Source of the DNA: Paraburkholderia ferrariae NBRC 106233
GTDB taxonomy: Bacteria; Pseudomonadota; Gammaproteobacteria; Burkholderiales; Burkholderiaceae
Assembly: GCF_000685035.1 (NCBI RefSeq)
Contig: NZ_BAYB01000031.1
Coordinates: 1 to 64,000 of the forward strand
Length of the DNA: 64,000 nt
Direction of reading: 5' to 3'
Shown: in pieces, positions 25,183 through 35,914 of the stretch
How positions within the stretch are numbered: position 1 is the first letter of the stretch
How the letters are laid out: the number at the start of each line of letters is the position of its first letter
Notes under the pieces: generated by a model
Databases searched by the model: none
The model's input: the letters and a program-made list of their open reading frames with translations, nothing else
Told to the model about the DNA's origin: nothing
Program-made: the position numbers and the translations under genes

Positions 25183-26202
25183 ATGTCAGAAGCTTCAACC
25201 AACCCGCTCGTCGTGCTGCGCAGTCCGGCGCACGCTGCTCACCCGGCGCGCAACGCCGGCGTGCCGTTCGACGCCGCATGGATCGACGCCTTGCGCGTCA
25301 ACCATTCCGCCGTGGAGCGGCGCACCGCCACGCTCGGCACGCGCCGTGCGGTCAAGAAGGACGCGCAGGCCGCGTGGCTCCTGAAGGCCATCACCTGTAT
25401 CGACCTCACCACGCTCAACGGCGACGACACCGAAGGCCGTGTGCGGCGCTTGTGCATGAAGGCCCGCCACCCCGTGCGCGCCGACCTGCTCGCAGCCCTC
25501 GGCATGGCGCCCGGTGCCCACGCCCCGGCGATCACCACGGGCGCCGTCTGCGTCTACCACCGTTTCGTGGCGGCTGCCGTGGATGCGCTCGCGGGCAGCG
25601 GCATTCCCGTCGCCGCGGTTTCCACGGGCTTTCCGGCCGGCCTCAACCCGCATGAGCTGAAGCTGCGCGAGATCGAGGCATCGGTGGCGGACGGCGCGAA
25701 GGAGATCGACATCGTGGTCACGCGCGAGTACGTGCTCACCGGCAACTGGCGCGCGCTCTACGACGAAGTGCGCGACTTCCGCGCGGCCTGCGGCGAAGCC
25801 CACCTGAAGGCGATTCTTGCCACGGGCGACATTCGCGTGCTGTCGAACGTCGCGAAGGCTTCGATGGTCTGCATGATGGCCGGCGCCGATTTCATCAAGA
25901 CCTCCACCGGCAAGGAGGGCACCAACGCCACGCTCGACGTTTCGCTGGTGATGGTGCGCATGATCCGCGACTACCGCGAACGCACGGGCGCGCTGGTGGG
26001 CTTCAAGCCTGCCGGCGGCGTGTCGAACGCGAAGACGGCGCTTGCCTACCAGATCCTCATGAAGGAAGAGCTCGGGCGCCCGTGGCTCGAACCGGATCTG
26101 TTCCGCTTCGGCGCGTCGAGCCTGCTTGCCGATATCGAGCGCCAGCTCGAACACCACGTGAGCGGACGCTACTCCGCCTTCAATCGCCACCCCGTAGCCT
26201 GA
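25183..26202 (+). CDS. deoC: Deoxyribose-phosphate aldolase
   Basis: Class I aldolase splitting 2-deoxyribose 5-phosphate into glyceraldehyde 3-phosphate and acetaldehyde. Family residues are clear: Asp in KEIDIVV, the Schiff-base Lys in FIKTSTGKEG and the second Lys in VGFKPAGGV. The 339-residue length is at the long end, with an extended N-terminus (about 75 residues before CIDLTTLNGDD). Start 25183 is chosen over the TTG at 25159; neither has a strong ribosome site. It heads the deo cluster, 13 bp before the aldehyde dehydrogenase that can consume its acetaldehyde product. Confidence 0.93.
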   Translation: MSEASTNPLVVLRSPAHAAHPARNAGVPFDAAWIDALRVNHSAVERRTATLGTRRAVKKDAQAAWLLKAITCIDLTTLNGDDTEGRVRRLCMKARHPVRADLLAALGMAPGAHAPAITTGAVCVYHRFVAAAVDALAGSGIPVAAVSTGFPAGLNPHELKLREIEASVADGAKEIDIVVTREYVLTGNWRALYDEVRDFRAACGEAHLKAILATGDIRVLSNVAKASMVCMMAGADFIKTSTGKEGTNATLDVSLVMVRMIRDYRERTGALVGFKPAGGVSNAKTALAYQILMKEELGRPWLEPDLFRFGASSLLADIERQLEHHVSGRYSAFNRHPVA

Positions 26203-26215
26203 GCAGACAACACCG

Positions 26216-28597
26216 ATGAGCGTAGCCGAGTATTTTCGATCGATGGATTACGGTCCCGCCCCCGAGGACGATCAGCCCGTGCGCGCCTGGCTGGCGCAGC
26301 ACGACGGCGCGTTCGGGCACTTCATGGACGGCGCGTGGCGCGAGCCCGCAGCCGGCGAGCGCTTCGAGGTGCGCGCGCCCGCAACCGGCGAGCCGCTTGC
26401 CTTCGTGGCGCAGGGCGATGCCGCCGACGTGGCGGCGGCCGTGGCCGCGGCACGTGCGGCGCAGCCCGAATGGCAGGCGCTGGGCGGCGCGGGCCGGGCG
26501 CGCCATCTCTATGCGCTCTCGCGCATGGTTCAGCGCCATAGCCGGCTCTTTGCGGTGCTCGAAGCGCTCGACAACGGCAAGCCGATCCGCGAGACGCGCG
26601 ACATCGACGTGCCGCTCGTCGCGCGCCACTTCCTGCATCACGCCGGCTGGGCGCAACTGCAGGACACCGAATTGAGCGGCTGGTCGCCGCTGGGCGTGAT
26701 CGGCCAGATCGTGCCGTGGAATTTCCCGCTGCTGATGCTCGCGTGGAAGGTGGCGCCGGCTATCGCGCTCGGTAATTGCGTGGTGCTCAAGCCCGCCGAA
26801 TACACGCCGCTCACGGCGCTGCTCTTTGCCGAACTCGCACACCGCGCCGGGCTGCCCAAGGGCGTGCTCAACGTGGTGACGGGGGACGGCCGCACGGGCG
26901 CCGCGCTCGTCGAGCAGCCCGACGTGGACAAGATCGCCTTCACCGGCTCGACCGAAGTGGGCCGCCTGATTCGCACGGTCACAGCGGGATCGGGCAAGTC
27001 GCTCACGCTCGAACTGGGCGGCAAGTCGCCCTTCATCGTGTTCGACGACGCGGACCTGGACGGCGCCGTGGAAGGCGTGGTGGACGCGATCTGGTTCAAC
27101 CAGGGGCAGGTATGCTGCGCCGGCTCGCGCCTGCTCGTGCAGGAGGGCGTGGAAGCGCGCTTTCTCGCCAAACTCAAGCGCAGAATGGCAACGCTGCGCG
27201 TGGGCCCGTCGCTCGACAAGGGCATCGACATGGGCGCCATTGTCGATCCGGTGCAGCTCGAGCGTATCGAATCGCTCGTCGAAGCGGGGCGGCGCGAAGG
27301 CTGCGACGTCTGGCAGCCCGAAGGCGTCGCGCTGCCCTCGGCGGGCTGCTTCTATCCGCCCACGCTCGTGACCGGAGTCGGGCCGGCCTCCACGCTCGCG
27401 CAGGAGGAAATTTTCGGGCCGGTGCTCACCGCCATGAGTTTTCGCACGCCCGAGGAGGCCGTGGCGCTCGCCAACAATTCGCGCTACGGGCTCGCGGCAA
27501 GCGTGTGGAGCGAAACCATCGGCCGCGCGCTGGATATCGCACCGCGCCTTGCTTGCGGCGTGGTCTGGATCAACGCGACGAACCTCTTCGACGCGAGCGT
27601 CGGCTTCGGCGGCTATCGCGAATCGGGCTTCGGCCGCGAGGGCGGGCGCGAAGGCGCATTCGAATATCTGAAGCCCGCGGGCTGGAGCAAGCTGCCGCAG
27701 CGCGCAACGCGGGCCGTGCCGCAAGGCGGCCGCGAGAGCCTCGCCGCAGCCGAGCGCCTCGATCGCACGGCCAAGCTCTTTATCGGCGGCAAGCAGGTTC
27801 GGCCCGATAGCGGCTACTCGGTGGCCGTCCATGCGCCGAACGGCGAGTCGGTGGGCGAGGTGGGCGCCGGCAGCCGCAAGGACGTGCGCGACGCCGTGGC
27901 CGCCGCACGCGGCGCCGGCAAGTGGACGCAGATGAGCACGCACGCCCGTGCCCAGGTGCTCTACTACCTCGCGGAAAACCTCAGCGCGCGCAGCGAGGAG
28001 TTTGCGCACCAGCTTACGCGCCGCTCAGGTTACGACGTGCGCTCGGCCGCGCGCGAAGTGGAAGCCTCCATCGAGCGGCTTTTCTACTACGCGGCCTGGG
28101 CCGACAAGTTCGACGGCGCCGTGCACACGCCCCCGCTGCGCGGCGTGGCGCTGGCGATGCACGAAGCGCTCGGCGTGGTGGGCATCGCCTGCCCCGACGA
28201 GGCGCCGCTGCTCGCATTCGTTTCGCTGATCGCACCGGCGCTTGCGATGGGCAATCGCGTGGTCGTGCTCGCAAGCGAAGCCTCGCCGCTCACGGCGACC
28301 GACTTTTATCAGGTAGTCGAAACATCGGATGTGCCGGCGGGCACGCTCAACATCCTCACGGGCGAACGCGCGGCACTGCTGCCGGCGCTCGCGAAGCACG
28401 ACGACGTGGATGCTCTCTGGTGCTTCGGGCCCGCGGCCGATTCGACGCTCGTGGAGCGCGAGTCGGTGGGCAACCTGAAGCGGACCTTCGTGGATTACGG
28501 CCGGCAGATTGACTGGCACGACCGCACGAGCGCAGGATTGCCATTTCTGCGGCAGGCCGTGCAGGTGAAAAACATCTGGATACCGTACGGCGACTGA
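26216..28597 (+). CDS. Two-domain aldehyde dehydrogenase (ALDH16-like)
   Basis: A 793-residue fusion. The N-terminal domain (about 30-490) is a complete ALDH with IGQIVPWNFPLLM, the NAD-site FTGSTEVG, the general base in LELGGKSPFIVF and the catalytic Cys in NQGQVCCAGSR (residue 300). The C-terminal domain (about 520-790) starts KLFIGGKQVRPDSG and keeps the ALDH fold pattern (VVGIACPDEAPLLAFVSLIAPALAMGN) but has no catalytic Cys or LELGGK motif. This domain order, active then degenerate, is that of the ALDH16 family. In the deo cluster its natural substrate is probably acetaldehyde from DeoC, giving acetate; an oxidised deoxyribose intermediate is another option. Confidence 0.88.
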   Translation: MSVAEYFRSMDYGPAPEDDQPVRAWLAQHDGAFGHFMDGAWREPAAGERFEVRAPATGEPLAFVAQGDAADVAAAVAAARAAQPEWQALGGAGRARHLYALSRMVQRHSRLFAVLEALDNGKPIRETRDIDVPLVARHFLHHAGWAQLQDTELSGWSPLGVIGQIVPWNFPLLMLAWKVAPAIALGNCVVLKPAEYTPLTALLFAELAHRAGLPKGVLNVVTGDGRTGAALVEQPDVDKIAFTGSTEVGRLIRTVTAGSGKSLTLELGGKSPFIVFDDADLDGAVEGVVDAIWFNQGQVCCAGSRLLVQEGVEARFLAKLKRRMATLRVGPSLDKGIDMGAIVDPVQLERIESLVEAGRREGCDVWQPEGVALPSAGCFYPPTLVTGVGPASTLAQEEIFGPVLTAMSFRTPEEAVALANNSRYGLAASVWSETIGRALDIAPRLACGVVWINATNLFDASVGFGGYRESGFGREGGREGAFEYLKPAGWSKLPQRATRAVPQGGRESLAAAERLDRTAKLFIGGKQVRPDSGYSVAVHAPNGESVGEVGAGSRKDVRDAVAAARGAGKWTQMSTHARAQVLYYLAENLSARSEEFAHQLTRRSGYDVRSAAREVEASIERLFYYAAWADKFDGAVHTPPLRGVALAMHEALGVVGIACPDEAPLLAFVSLIAPALAMGNRVVVLASEASPLTATDFYQVVETSDVPAGTLNILTGERAALLPALAKHDDVDALWCFGPAADSTLVERESVGNLKRTFVDYGRQIDWHDRTSAGLPFLRQAVQVKNIWIPYGD

Positions 28598-28690
28598 GCG
28601 GCTTCGAGAAGAAGAGCCGCCGCGCCAAGAGCGCATTTGCATGGGATCGCACCGGGGCGGAAGGCCCCGGCGCGGTCAACTGGAGACAAC

Positions 28691-29170
28691 ATGCTGAAAA
28701 ATCTGGACCCGCTTCTGAACGCCGACGTGCTCCACGCCCTGCGGGCGATGGGCCACGGCGACGAACTCGTCGTTTGCGACGCGAATTTCCCCGCCGACTC
28801 CGTCGCGCGTGCCACGGTGCTCGGCAAGCTGCTGCGCATCGACGGCGCCGATGCGCCGCGCGCCGTGCGCGCCATCCTCTCGGTGCTGCCGCTCGACACC
28901 TTCGTCGAAGCGCCCGCCATGCGCATGGAGGTGGTCGGCGAGCCCGCCACGATACCGGCCGTGCAGCGCGAGGCCCAGGCCGAAGTGAATGCCGCCGAAG
29001 GCCGCGCCGTGCCGTTCGCCCCCATCGAGCGCCACGCGTTCTATGCCCGCGCGCGCAAGGCCTATTGCGTGATCGCTTCCGGCGAGGCGCGCGGCTACGG
29101 CTGCTTCATCTTCACCAAAGGCGTGCTGCTCGCGCCCGACGCGCCGGCCGCGAAGGAGCCGGGCCAATGA
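28691..29170 (+). CDS. RbsD/FucU-family sugar mutarotase
   Basis: A 159-residue protein interconverting sugar anomers in the cytosol. It starts MLKNLDPLLNADVLHALRAMGHGDELVVCDANFPA, the RbsD/FucU opening with the catalytic His and Asp region, and ends with the family C-terminal RKAYCVIASGEARGYGCFIFTKGVL. The length and the central GxxxIPAVQRE segment suit FucU rather than RbsD. GGAGA precedes the start. Its TGA overlaps the kinase ATG (ATGA). In this cluster it would convert the imported anomer of deoxyribose, or ribose, to the form used by the kinase. Confidence 0.87.
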   Translation: MLKNLDPLLNADVLHALRAMGHGDELVVCDANFPADSVARATVLGKLLRIDGADAPRAVRAILSVLPLDTFVEAPAMRMEVVGEPATIPAVQREAQAEVNAAEGRAVPFAPIERHAFYARARKAYCVIASGEARGYGCFIFTKGVLLAPDAPAAKEPGQ

Positions 29171-30105
29171 GCGGGCGCGTCGTCATCCTCGGCATTTATG
29201 TGACCGACCTCGCCTTTCGCGCGAGCCGCATGCCGCTGATCGGCGAAACGATCGCCGGCTCGGCGTTTGCGATGGGACCGGGCGGCAAGGGCTCCAATCA
29301 GGCGGTCGCGGCGGCGCGCGCAGGGGCGCAGGTGGTGTTCTGCACCCGCGTGGGCAACGACGCCTTCGGCGAGATCGCGCGCGCCACCTGGGCGGCGGAA
29401 GGCATCACGGCACGCACGCAGGCCGTGGATGGCCTCGCCACCGGCGCGGCGCACATCTTCGTTGACGATACCACCGGCATGAACGCGATCATCGTTGCCT
29501 CGGGCGCGGCCGGCACGATGGCGAGCGCCGACGCGGATGCCATCGAAGCCGATATTGCCGCCTCGCAGGTGTTCGTCACCCAGCTCGAGCAGCCGCTCGA
29601 AGCGGCGCGGCGCGGTCTGGAACTCGCGCGCCGCCACGGCGTGAAGACGGTGTTCAATCCCGCGCCTGCGATGCCGCTGCCCGACGACATCTATCCGCTT
29701 TGCGACTATGTGACGCCGAACGAAACCGAAGCCACTGCGCTGACCGGCGTGGAAATCCGCAACGCCGACGACGCGCGCCGTGCCGCCGACGTACTGCTCG
29801 CCAGGGGCGCGGGCGCCGTGATCGTGACGCTCGGCGAAGCCGGCGCGCTCCTGCATACGCGCGAGACTTCGGTTCTGCTGCCGGCATTCCAGTGCGGCGC
29901 CGTGGTGGAAACGGCCGGGGCCGGCGACGGCTTCACGGGCGGCTTCGCGGCGGCGCTCGCGCGCGGCGACGACGCACTCACGGCCATGCGCTTCGGCTGC
30001 GCGCTGGCCGGCATTTCCGTCACGCGGGCGGGCACGGCGCCTTCCATGCCCACGCGCGAGGAAGTCGAAGCGGTGCTCGCGCGCACACCGGCGCCGGCAC
30101 ACTGA
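29167..30105 (+). CDS. PfkB-family sugar kinase (ribokinase/deoxyribokinase)
   Basis: A 312-residue cytosolic kinase. It has the PfkB N-terminal GGKGSNQAVAAARAG signature, FNPAPAMPLP, NETEATALTG and the catalytic-base motif ETAGAGDGFTGGF. In ribokinase the N-terminal segment GSxNxD supplies Asn and Asp to bind the sugar; here the segment is GIYVTD, so the Asp is kept but the Asn position is Val. Loss of a hydroxyl-binding residue fits a sugar lacking the 2-hydroxyl, so deoxyribokinase activity is likely from context (deoC, DeoR). It is translationally coupled to the mutarotase. Confidence 0.87.
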   Translation: MSGRVVILGIYVTDLAFRASRMPLIGETIAGSAFAMGPGGKGSNQAVAAARAGAQVVFCTRVGNDAFGEIARATWAAEGITARTQAVDGLATGAAHIFVDDTTGMNAIIVASGAAGTMASADADAIEADIAASQVFVTQLEQPLEAARRGLELARRHGVKTVFNPAPAMPLPDDIYPLCDYVTPNETEATALTGVEIRNADDARRAADVLLARGAGAVIVTLGEAGALLHTRETSVLLPAFQCGAVVETAGAGDGFTGGFAAALARGDDALTAMRFGCALAGISVTRAGTAPSMPTREEVEAVLARTPAPAH

Positions 30106-30139
30106 CGCGAGCCATGGTCACAGCAAAGGACGACGCATC

Positions 30140-31177
30140 ATGAAGGGTTCTGTACTCGCACGATGGTTTGGCGACCGGCAACTGAACTTCCTGCTGGCCG
30201 TGAACCTGCTTGTCGTGCTGGTGGCGATCTGGCTTTCGCATGGCCTCTTCGTCGGCATCGACAATCTGCAGTCGATGGGCTCGCAACTGCCCGAAGTCGC
30301 GCTGCTCGCGCTCGGCATCATGCTCTCGATGCTCTCCGGCAACGGCGGCATCGACCTCTCGGGCGTGGGGCTCGCGAATCTCTCGGGCATGATCGCGGCG
30401 CTCGTGGTGCCGAAGTTCGTGAACGGCGACGATTCGCCGGTGCTTTACACCACGCTGTTCTGCGCGATCGTGATGGGCATGGGGTTGCTCGGCGGCCTCT
30501 TCAACGGCATCGTGATTGCGCGGCTGCGGCTCACGCCCATTCTCTGCACGCTCGGCACGCAGTTGCTGTTCACGGGCTTTGCCGTGGCGCTTTCGAATGG
30601 CGCTTCGGTGCACGTGGATTACGTCGAGCCGCTGGCCGATATCAGCAACGGCACGTTCTTCCAGGTGCCCATTTCGTTCATCCTCTTCGTCGCTGTGGTG
30701 CTGCTGCTGGGCTGGCTGCTGCGGCGCACGCCGTTCGGCCTGCGCCTCTATCTGATGGGCACCAATCAGCGCGCCGCGTTCTATGCGGGCATTCCGCGCG
30801 CGCGCATGCTGATCGCCACCTATGCGATGTGCGGCGTGCTCGCATCGCTCGCGGGGCTCGTGAGCGTGTCGCACACGCTGTCGGCCAAGTGGGATTACGG
30901 CAACTCGTACCTGCTGATCGCCATTCTCATTGCGGTGATGGGCGGCGTGAATCCGGCGGGCGGCTACGGACGCATCATCTGCGTGTTTTTCGCGGCCACG
31001 GTGCTGCAATTCTTGTCGAGCCTCTTCAACCTGATGGGCGTGTCGCAGTTCTTCGGCGACTGCGCCTGGGGCTTCCTGCTTCTGCTCTCGCTCGCCTTCG
31101 CGGGCGGCGAGCGGGTGCGTTCGATCTTCGGTCTTGCGGCGGCGCAGCCCGCCGGCAGTCCGCGCCCGCCCGGCTGA
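30140..31177 (+). CDS. Sugar ABC transporter permease (RbsC-like)
   Basis: Inner-membrane permease of 345 residues with about ten hydrophobic helices, for example FLLAVNLLVVLVAIWLSHGLF and LLGGLFNGIVIARLRLTPILCTLGT. The latter is the region that couples to the ATPase in this family. It belongs to the BPD_transp_2 group that imports pentoses and related sugars. This operon has two different permease genes, here and at 33910, implying a heterodimeric channel, as in AraH-like or LsrCD systems. Confidence 0.9.
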   Translation: MKGSVLARWFGDRQLNFLLAVNLLVVLVAIWLSHGLFVGIDNLQSMGSQLPEVALLALGIMLSMLSGNGGIDLSGVGLANLSGMIAALVVPKFVNGDDSPVLYTTLFCAIVMGMGLLGGLFNGIVIARLRLTPILCTLGTQLLFTGFAVALSNGASVHVDYVEPLADISNGTFFQVPISFILFVAVVLLLGWLLRRTPFGLRLYLMGTNQRAAFYAGIPRARMLIATYAMCGVLASLAGLVSVSHTLSAKWDYGNSYLLIAILIAVMGGVNPAGGYGRIICVFFAATVLQFLSSLFNLMGVSQFFGDCAWGFLLLLSLAFAGGERVRSIFGLAAAQPAGSPRPPG

Positions 31178-31272
31178 GCGGGGCGGCGACAGTCAGCCGG
31201 TGGGCCTCGAGCCTCGGAGGTCCGCCGCCTTTATTTTCGGGGCGACAGCGAACAACAAAGGAGACATGCGAA

Positions 31273-32277
<1,005 letters not shown>

Positions 32278-32286
32278 TCGGAGAGG

Positions 32287-32322
32287 GCGGGGCGCGCGCG
32301 GCAGGCGTCGCGCGCGCCCCGC
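32287..32322 (+). other. Intercistronic hairpin after binding-protein gene
   Basis: Perfect 14-bp G+C stem (32287-32300 with 32309-32322) and an 8-nt loop, with no U tract. Such hairpins usually protect upstream mRNA and set higher expression of the periplasmic binding protein. Confidence 0.6.
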
Positions 32323-32362
32323 AGTCACCTCACAGTAGCAAGTCAGGATAGTGAGTCGGGAT

Positions 32363-33882
32363 ATGGCTTCGGAACCGCTATTGCAGGTGCTTGGCGTGCA
32401 CAAGCGCTTTACCGGCGTGCACGCGCTGCGCGGCGTCACGCTTACGTTCGAGCGCGGGCAGATTTATCACCTGCTCGGCGAAAACGGCTGCGGCAAGAGC
32501 ACGCTCATCAAGATCATCTCCGGTGCGCAGCCGCCGGACGAAGGCGAACTCGTGATCGACGGCGTGCGTCACATGCGGCTCTCGCCGCTCGAATCGCTCG
32601 CCGCCGGCATCGAGACCGTGTATCAGGATCTTTCGCTGCTGCCGAACATGAGCGTGGCCGAAAACGTGGGTCTCACCACGGAGCTGGCGGAGCACGGCGG
32701 GCGCCTCGCGCGCACGTTCGACCGCCAGGAACTCGCGCGCACCGCGGCACGCGCGCTGGGCGCCGTGGGCTTGCCGGGCGACGCGGATTTTCAGGCCACG
32801 CTGATCGAGCAGCTGCCGCTCGCCACGCGCCAGCTCGTGGCCATTGCGCGCGCGATTGCGAGCGAGGCGAAGTTCGTCATCATGGACGAGCCCACCACGT
32901 CGCTCACGCAAAAGGAAGTCACGAACCTGATCGCGGTGCTCGGGCAACTGCGCGCGCACGGCGTGACGGTGCTGTTCGTGAGCCACAAGCTCGACGAGTG
33001 CTACGCGATTGGCGGCGAGTGATCGTGCTGCGCGATGGCCAGAAGGTCACGCAAGGACCGATTACCGATTACACCAAGGCGCAGTTGAGCGAACTGATGA
33101 CGGGGCGCCAGTTGTCGGTGGAGCGTTATCGCGTGGACGCCCCTTCGGGCGAAGTGCTGCTCGACGTTCGCGGCCTCGGGCGGTCGGGGCAGTTCCGCGA
33201 TGTGTCGTTCTCGCTGCGCCGCGGCGAGATACTCGGCATCACGGGCCTGCTCGACTCGGGCCGCAACGAACTCGCGCGGGCGCTGGCCGGCGTGGCGCCG
33301 GCGGATACCGGCAGCGTCGTGCTCGAAGGGCGGCCGGTCACGCTTGCCACGCCCGGCGACGCGAAGCGCGAGCGCATCGGCTACGTGCCCGAAGACCGCC
33401 TGAACGAAGGGCTCTTTCTCGACAAGTCGATACGCGACAACGTGATTACGGCGATGATCGCGAGCCTGCGCGACCGCTTCGGCCAGATCGACCGCTCGCG
33501 CGCCCGCGCGATGGCCGAAGACACGGTGAAGGAACTGCAGATCGCCACGCCGAACGTGGACAAGGCCGTGCAGTCGCTTTCGGGCGGCAACCAGCAGCGC
33601 GTGCTGATCGGCCGCTGGCTCGCCATCGACCCGCACGTGCTGATTCTCCACGGGCCGACGGTGGGCGTGGACGTGGGGTCGAAGGACATCATCTATCGCA
33701 TCATGCAGAGTCTCTCGCAGCGCGGCATCGGCATTCTGCTCGTGAGCGACGACCTGCCCGAACTGCTGCAGAACTGCGACCGCGTACTGATGATGCGCAA
33801 GGGGCGCGTGGCGGAAGAACACCGTGCCGAAGGCTTGACCGAAGCCGAGCTCTACCGCGCGCTTCTTGCCGAAGCCGCCTGA
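32363..33882 (+). pseudogene. Sugar ABC transporter ATPase (RbsA-like), frameshifted
   Basis: Two half-genes together encode a normal duplicated ATPase of about 505 residues. The first frame (to 33022) has Walker A GENGCGKST, signature LPLATRQL and Walker B FVIMDEPT, ending HKLDECYAIGGE-stop. The next frame resumes at once with VIVLRDGQKVTQGP and carries the second domain with LSGGNQQR and LILHGPTVGVD. Adding one G near 33018-33020 restores GGEVIVLRDG in a single frame. A real one-base deletion would inactivate the importer; a sequencing error is equally possible because all flanking genes are intact. If the two frames are separate proteins, the second could start at the ATG at 32998. GTG at 32351 is an alternative start for the first half. 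Confidence 0.82.
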
Positions 33883-33909
33883 AACCCGCGTTACCCTGCA
33901 GGAACCAGC

Positions 33910-34953
33910 ATGAGCATGAATCAGACCATGAGTTCTTCCAATACCGCCGAAGTGGCACGCGAGGCCCCGCCGCTCAACTGGCGCGCGAAGCTCGCGCGCA
34001 ATCCCGAGTGGTTCACTGCTGCGCTGATCGTCGTCACCTGCGTGATCGTCGCGTCGATCAACCCGCGCTTCCTGCAGTGGGCCACCTTGTTCGACCTGCT
34101 GCACTCGGCCACCACCACCTCGCTTTTCGCGCTCGGCACGCTTGTCGTGCTGGCCTCGGGCGGCATCGACGTGTCGTTCACGGCCATCGGCGCGCTCACC
34201 ATGTACGCGATCACGAAAGCCGTGTTCGCGTGGTGGCCCGATGCGCCGTTCGCGCTGATCCTGCTTACGGGCGCGGTGGGCGGCATCCTGCTCGGCATGA
34301 TCAACGGCTTTCTCGTGCACCGGCTGCAGGCGCCTTCGCTCATCGTGACGATCGGCACGCAGTACCTGTTTCGCGGCATCCTGCTGACCTTCGTGGGCAC
34401 CACGTTCTTCATGAACATCCCGCACAGCATGGATCATTTCGGCCGCATTTCGCTCATGGCCTATCGCACCGCGGACGGCCTGGACGCCGTGCTGCCGATG
34501 TCCGTGCTCGCGCTCGTGGCGGGTGCCGTGCTGACCTGGTGGCTGCTGAATCGCACGATGATGGGGCGCGGCGTGTATGCCATGGGCGGCAGCGCCGCAA
34601 TTGCGGAGCGGCTGGGCTTCAACCTGCGCGCCATCCGGCTTTTCGTGTTCGGCTATACCGGGTTTCTTGCGGGCGTGGCGGGCATCCTGCACGTGTCGAT
34701 CAACCGGCTCGCCAATCCGTTCGACCTGGTGGGCTCCGAACTCGACGTGATCGCGGCCGTCATTCTGGGCGGCGCGCGCATCACGGGCGGCAGCGGTACC
34801 GTGGTCGGTACGCTGCTGGGCGTTGCGCTCGTCACGCTCATCAACAACGTGCTCATTCTCGTGGGCGTGCCGAGCACCTGGCAGAAGGTGATTATCGGTG
34901 CGTTCATTCTCGTGGCCGGTACGTTGTTCGCGCTGCGCCGCCGCGGCGGTTGA
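33910..34953 (+). CDS. Sugar ABC transporter permease (RbsC-like), second subunit
   Basis: A 347-residue inner-membrane permease with the BPD_transp_2 pattern: helix WFTAALIVVTCVIVASINPRFL, GTLVVLASGGIDVSFTAIGAL, and the ATPase-coupling segment MINGFLVHRLQAPSLIVTIGTQ. It ends with a basic tail RRRGG. It is the last gene of the deo/sugar operon, 27 bp after the ATPase. A G+C stem (34971-34979 with 34987-34995) lies just after the stop, without a U tract. Confidence 0.9.
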   Translation: MSMNQTMSSSNTAEVAREAPPLNWRAKLARNPEWFTAALIVVTCVIVASINPRFLQWATLFDLLHSATTTSLFALGTLVVLASGGIDVSFTAIGALTMYAITKAVFAWWPDAPFALILLTGAVGGILLGMINGFLVHRLQAPSLIVTIGTQYLFRGILLTFVGTTFFMNIPHSMDHFGRISLMAYRTADGLDAVLPMSVLALVAGAVLTWWLLNRTMMGRGVYAMGGSAAIAERLGFNLRAIRLFVFGYTGFLAGVAGILHVSINRLANPFDLVGSELDVIAAVILGGARITGGSGTVVGTLLGVALVTLINNVLILVGVPSTWQKVIIGAFILVAGTLFALRRRGG

Positions 34954-35091
34954 ACATTCGGGTGTTTGCGCGGCCGGCGGGAAGTGCGCCGGCCGTTGGG
35001 CGCGAGCAAGGGCGTTGGAGAGGTCGCCTGGCGGCCGCCGGGTTCGGTTGGGGGTACTACTTGAGGCCGCTCGGGGCGACTGGTAGGCCGC

Positions 35092-35820
35092 TTACGCGCT
35101 GCGCTTGCGCGATTCGTCGCCCTTCTCGGTGATGATCGAATCGAACTCGTTCGTTTGCGAGAAGCGCCACGCCTTCACCACGCCGAACTTGCTCGCATCT
35201 ACAACCAGGTGGCGCGCCACGGCGCTTGCCATGGCCGCCTGCTTGATCGCCACCTCGTGAAAATTCCAGCACGTCACGCCACGCGTGGCGTCGATGCCGC
35301 CCGCCGAAATGAAAGCCTTGTTGATGCCCATGCGCCGCAGCATCTCCAGACTTTCCTCGCCCGAGAACGAATCCGACGAAGGCACATAGACCCCGCCCAG
35401 CAGGATCATGCGCACGTTGGACATACGCCGCAGCACTTCCGCCACGTTCAGCGAATAGCACACGGCCGTGATCTGCAGATGCGAGGGGATGAGGCGCGCG
35501 AGCGCGGCCAGCGTCGTGCCGCAGTCGATAAAGATCGTGTCGTTTTCCGCAATGAGCCGTGCCGCATGGGCCGAAGCCTGCGCCTTCGCCTGGGCGAAGT
35601 GGTCCTTTTCGGACTCCAGCGAGTAGCCCACGGCGTTGGGCACATCCGACGCGCTGACGATATAGCCGCCGAGATAGGTGAAGCGCTCGGGATTGGCGCC
35701 GATATCGCGCCGCACGGTCATTTCGGAAACGCCCAGCAGCGTGGCCGCGTCCCGCAGGTGCATGACGTTGTGTTTGGCGAGCGCGTCGGCGAGCGCCTGC
35801 AGCCGGTCGGATTTGGCCAT
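35092..35820 (-). CDS. deoR: DeoR-family transcriptional repressor
   Basis: A 242-residue regulator. N-terminal helix-turn-helix (RLQALADALAKHNVMHLRDAATLLGVSEMTVRRDI) is followed by the DeoR C-terminal sugar-phosphate sensor with FIDCGTTLAALARLI, LLGGVYVPSSDSFSG and VVDASKFG. The start at 35820 gives the usual N-terminus; the longer frame adds 15 non-conserved residues. It is convergent to the deo/sugar operon, and both its own promoter and the deoC promoter contain inverted repeats with ACGNTTG half-sites. The likely inducer is deoxyribose 5-phosphate, as known for DeoR proteins. Confidence 0.9.
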   Translation of the reverse strand: MAKSDRLQALADALAKHNVMHLRDAATLLGVSEMTVRRDIGANPERFTYLGGYIVSASDVPNAVGYSLESEKDHFAQAKAQASAHAARLIAENDTIFIDCGTTLAALARLIPSHLQITAVCYSLNVAEVLRRMSNVRMILLGGVYVPSSDSFSGEESLEMLRRMGINKAFISAGGIDATRGVTCWNFHEVAIKQAAMASAVARHLVVDASKFGVVKAWRFSQTNEFDSIITEKGDESRKRSA

Positions 35821-35888
35821 GTCGATGTGGAGCGCGGTGCCTCGCGGATGCGGCTTGCATGGCACGGCGGAAGTTAGATTTGTTTCGT

Positions 35889-35914
35889 ACGCTTGAACGA
35901 ATTATAACAAGCGT
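35889..35914. promoter_or_regulatory. deoR promoter with inverted repeat
   Basis: Arms ACGCTTG (35889-35895) and CAAGCGT (35908-35914) enclose a TATAAT hexamer on the minus strand (plus-strand 35901-35906). The half-sites resemble ACGATTG/CAATCGT at the deoC promoter, so autorepression by DeoR is likely. Confidence 0.58.
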
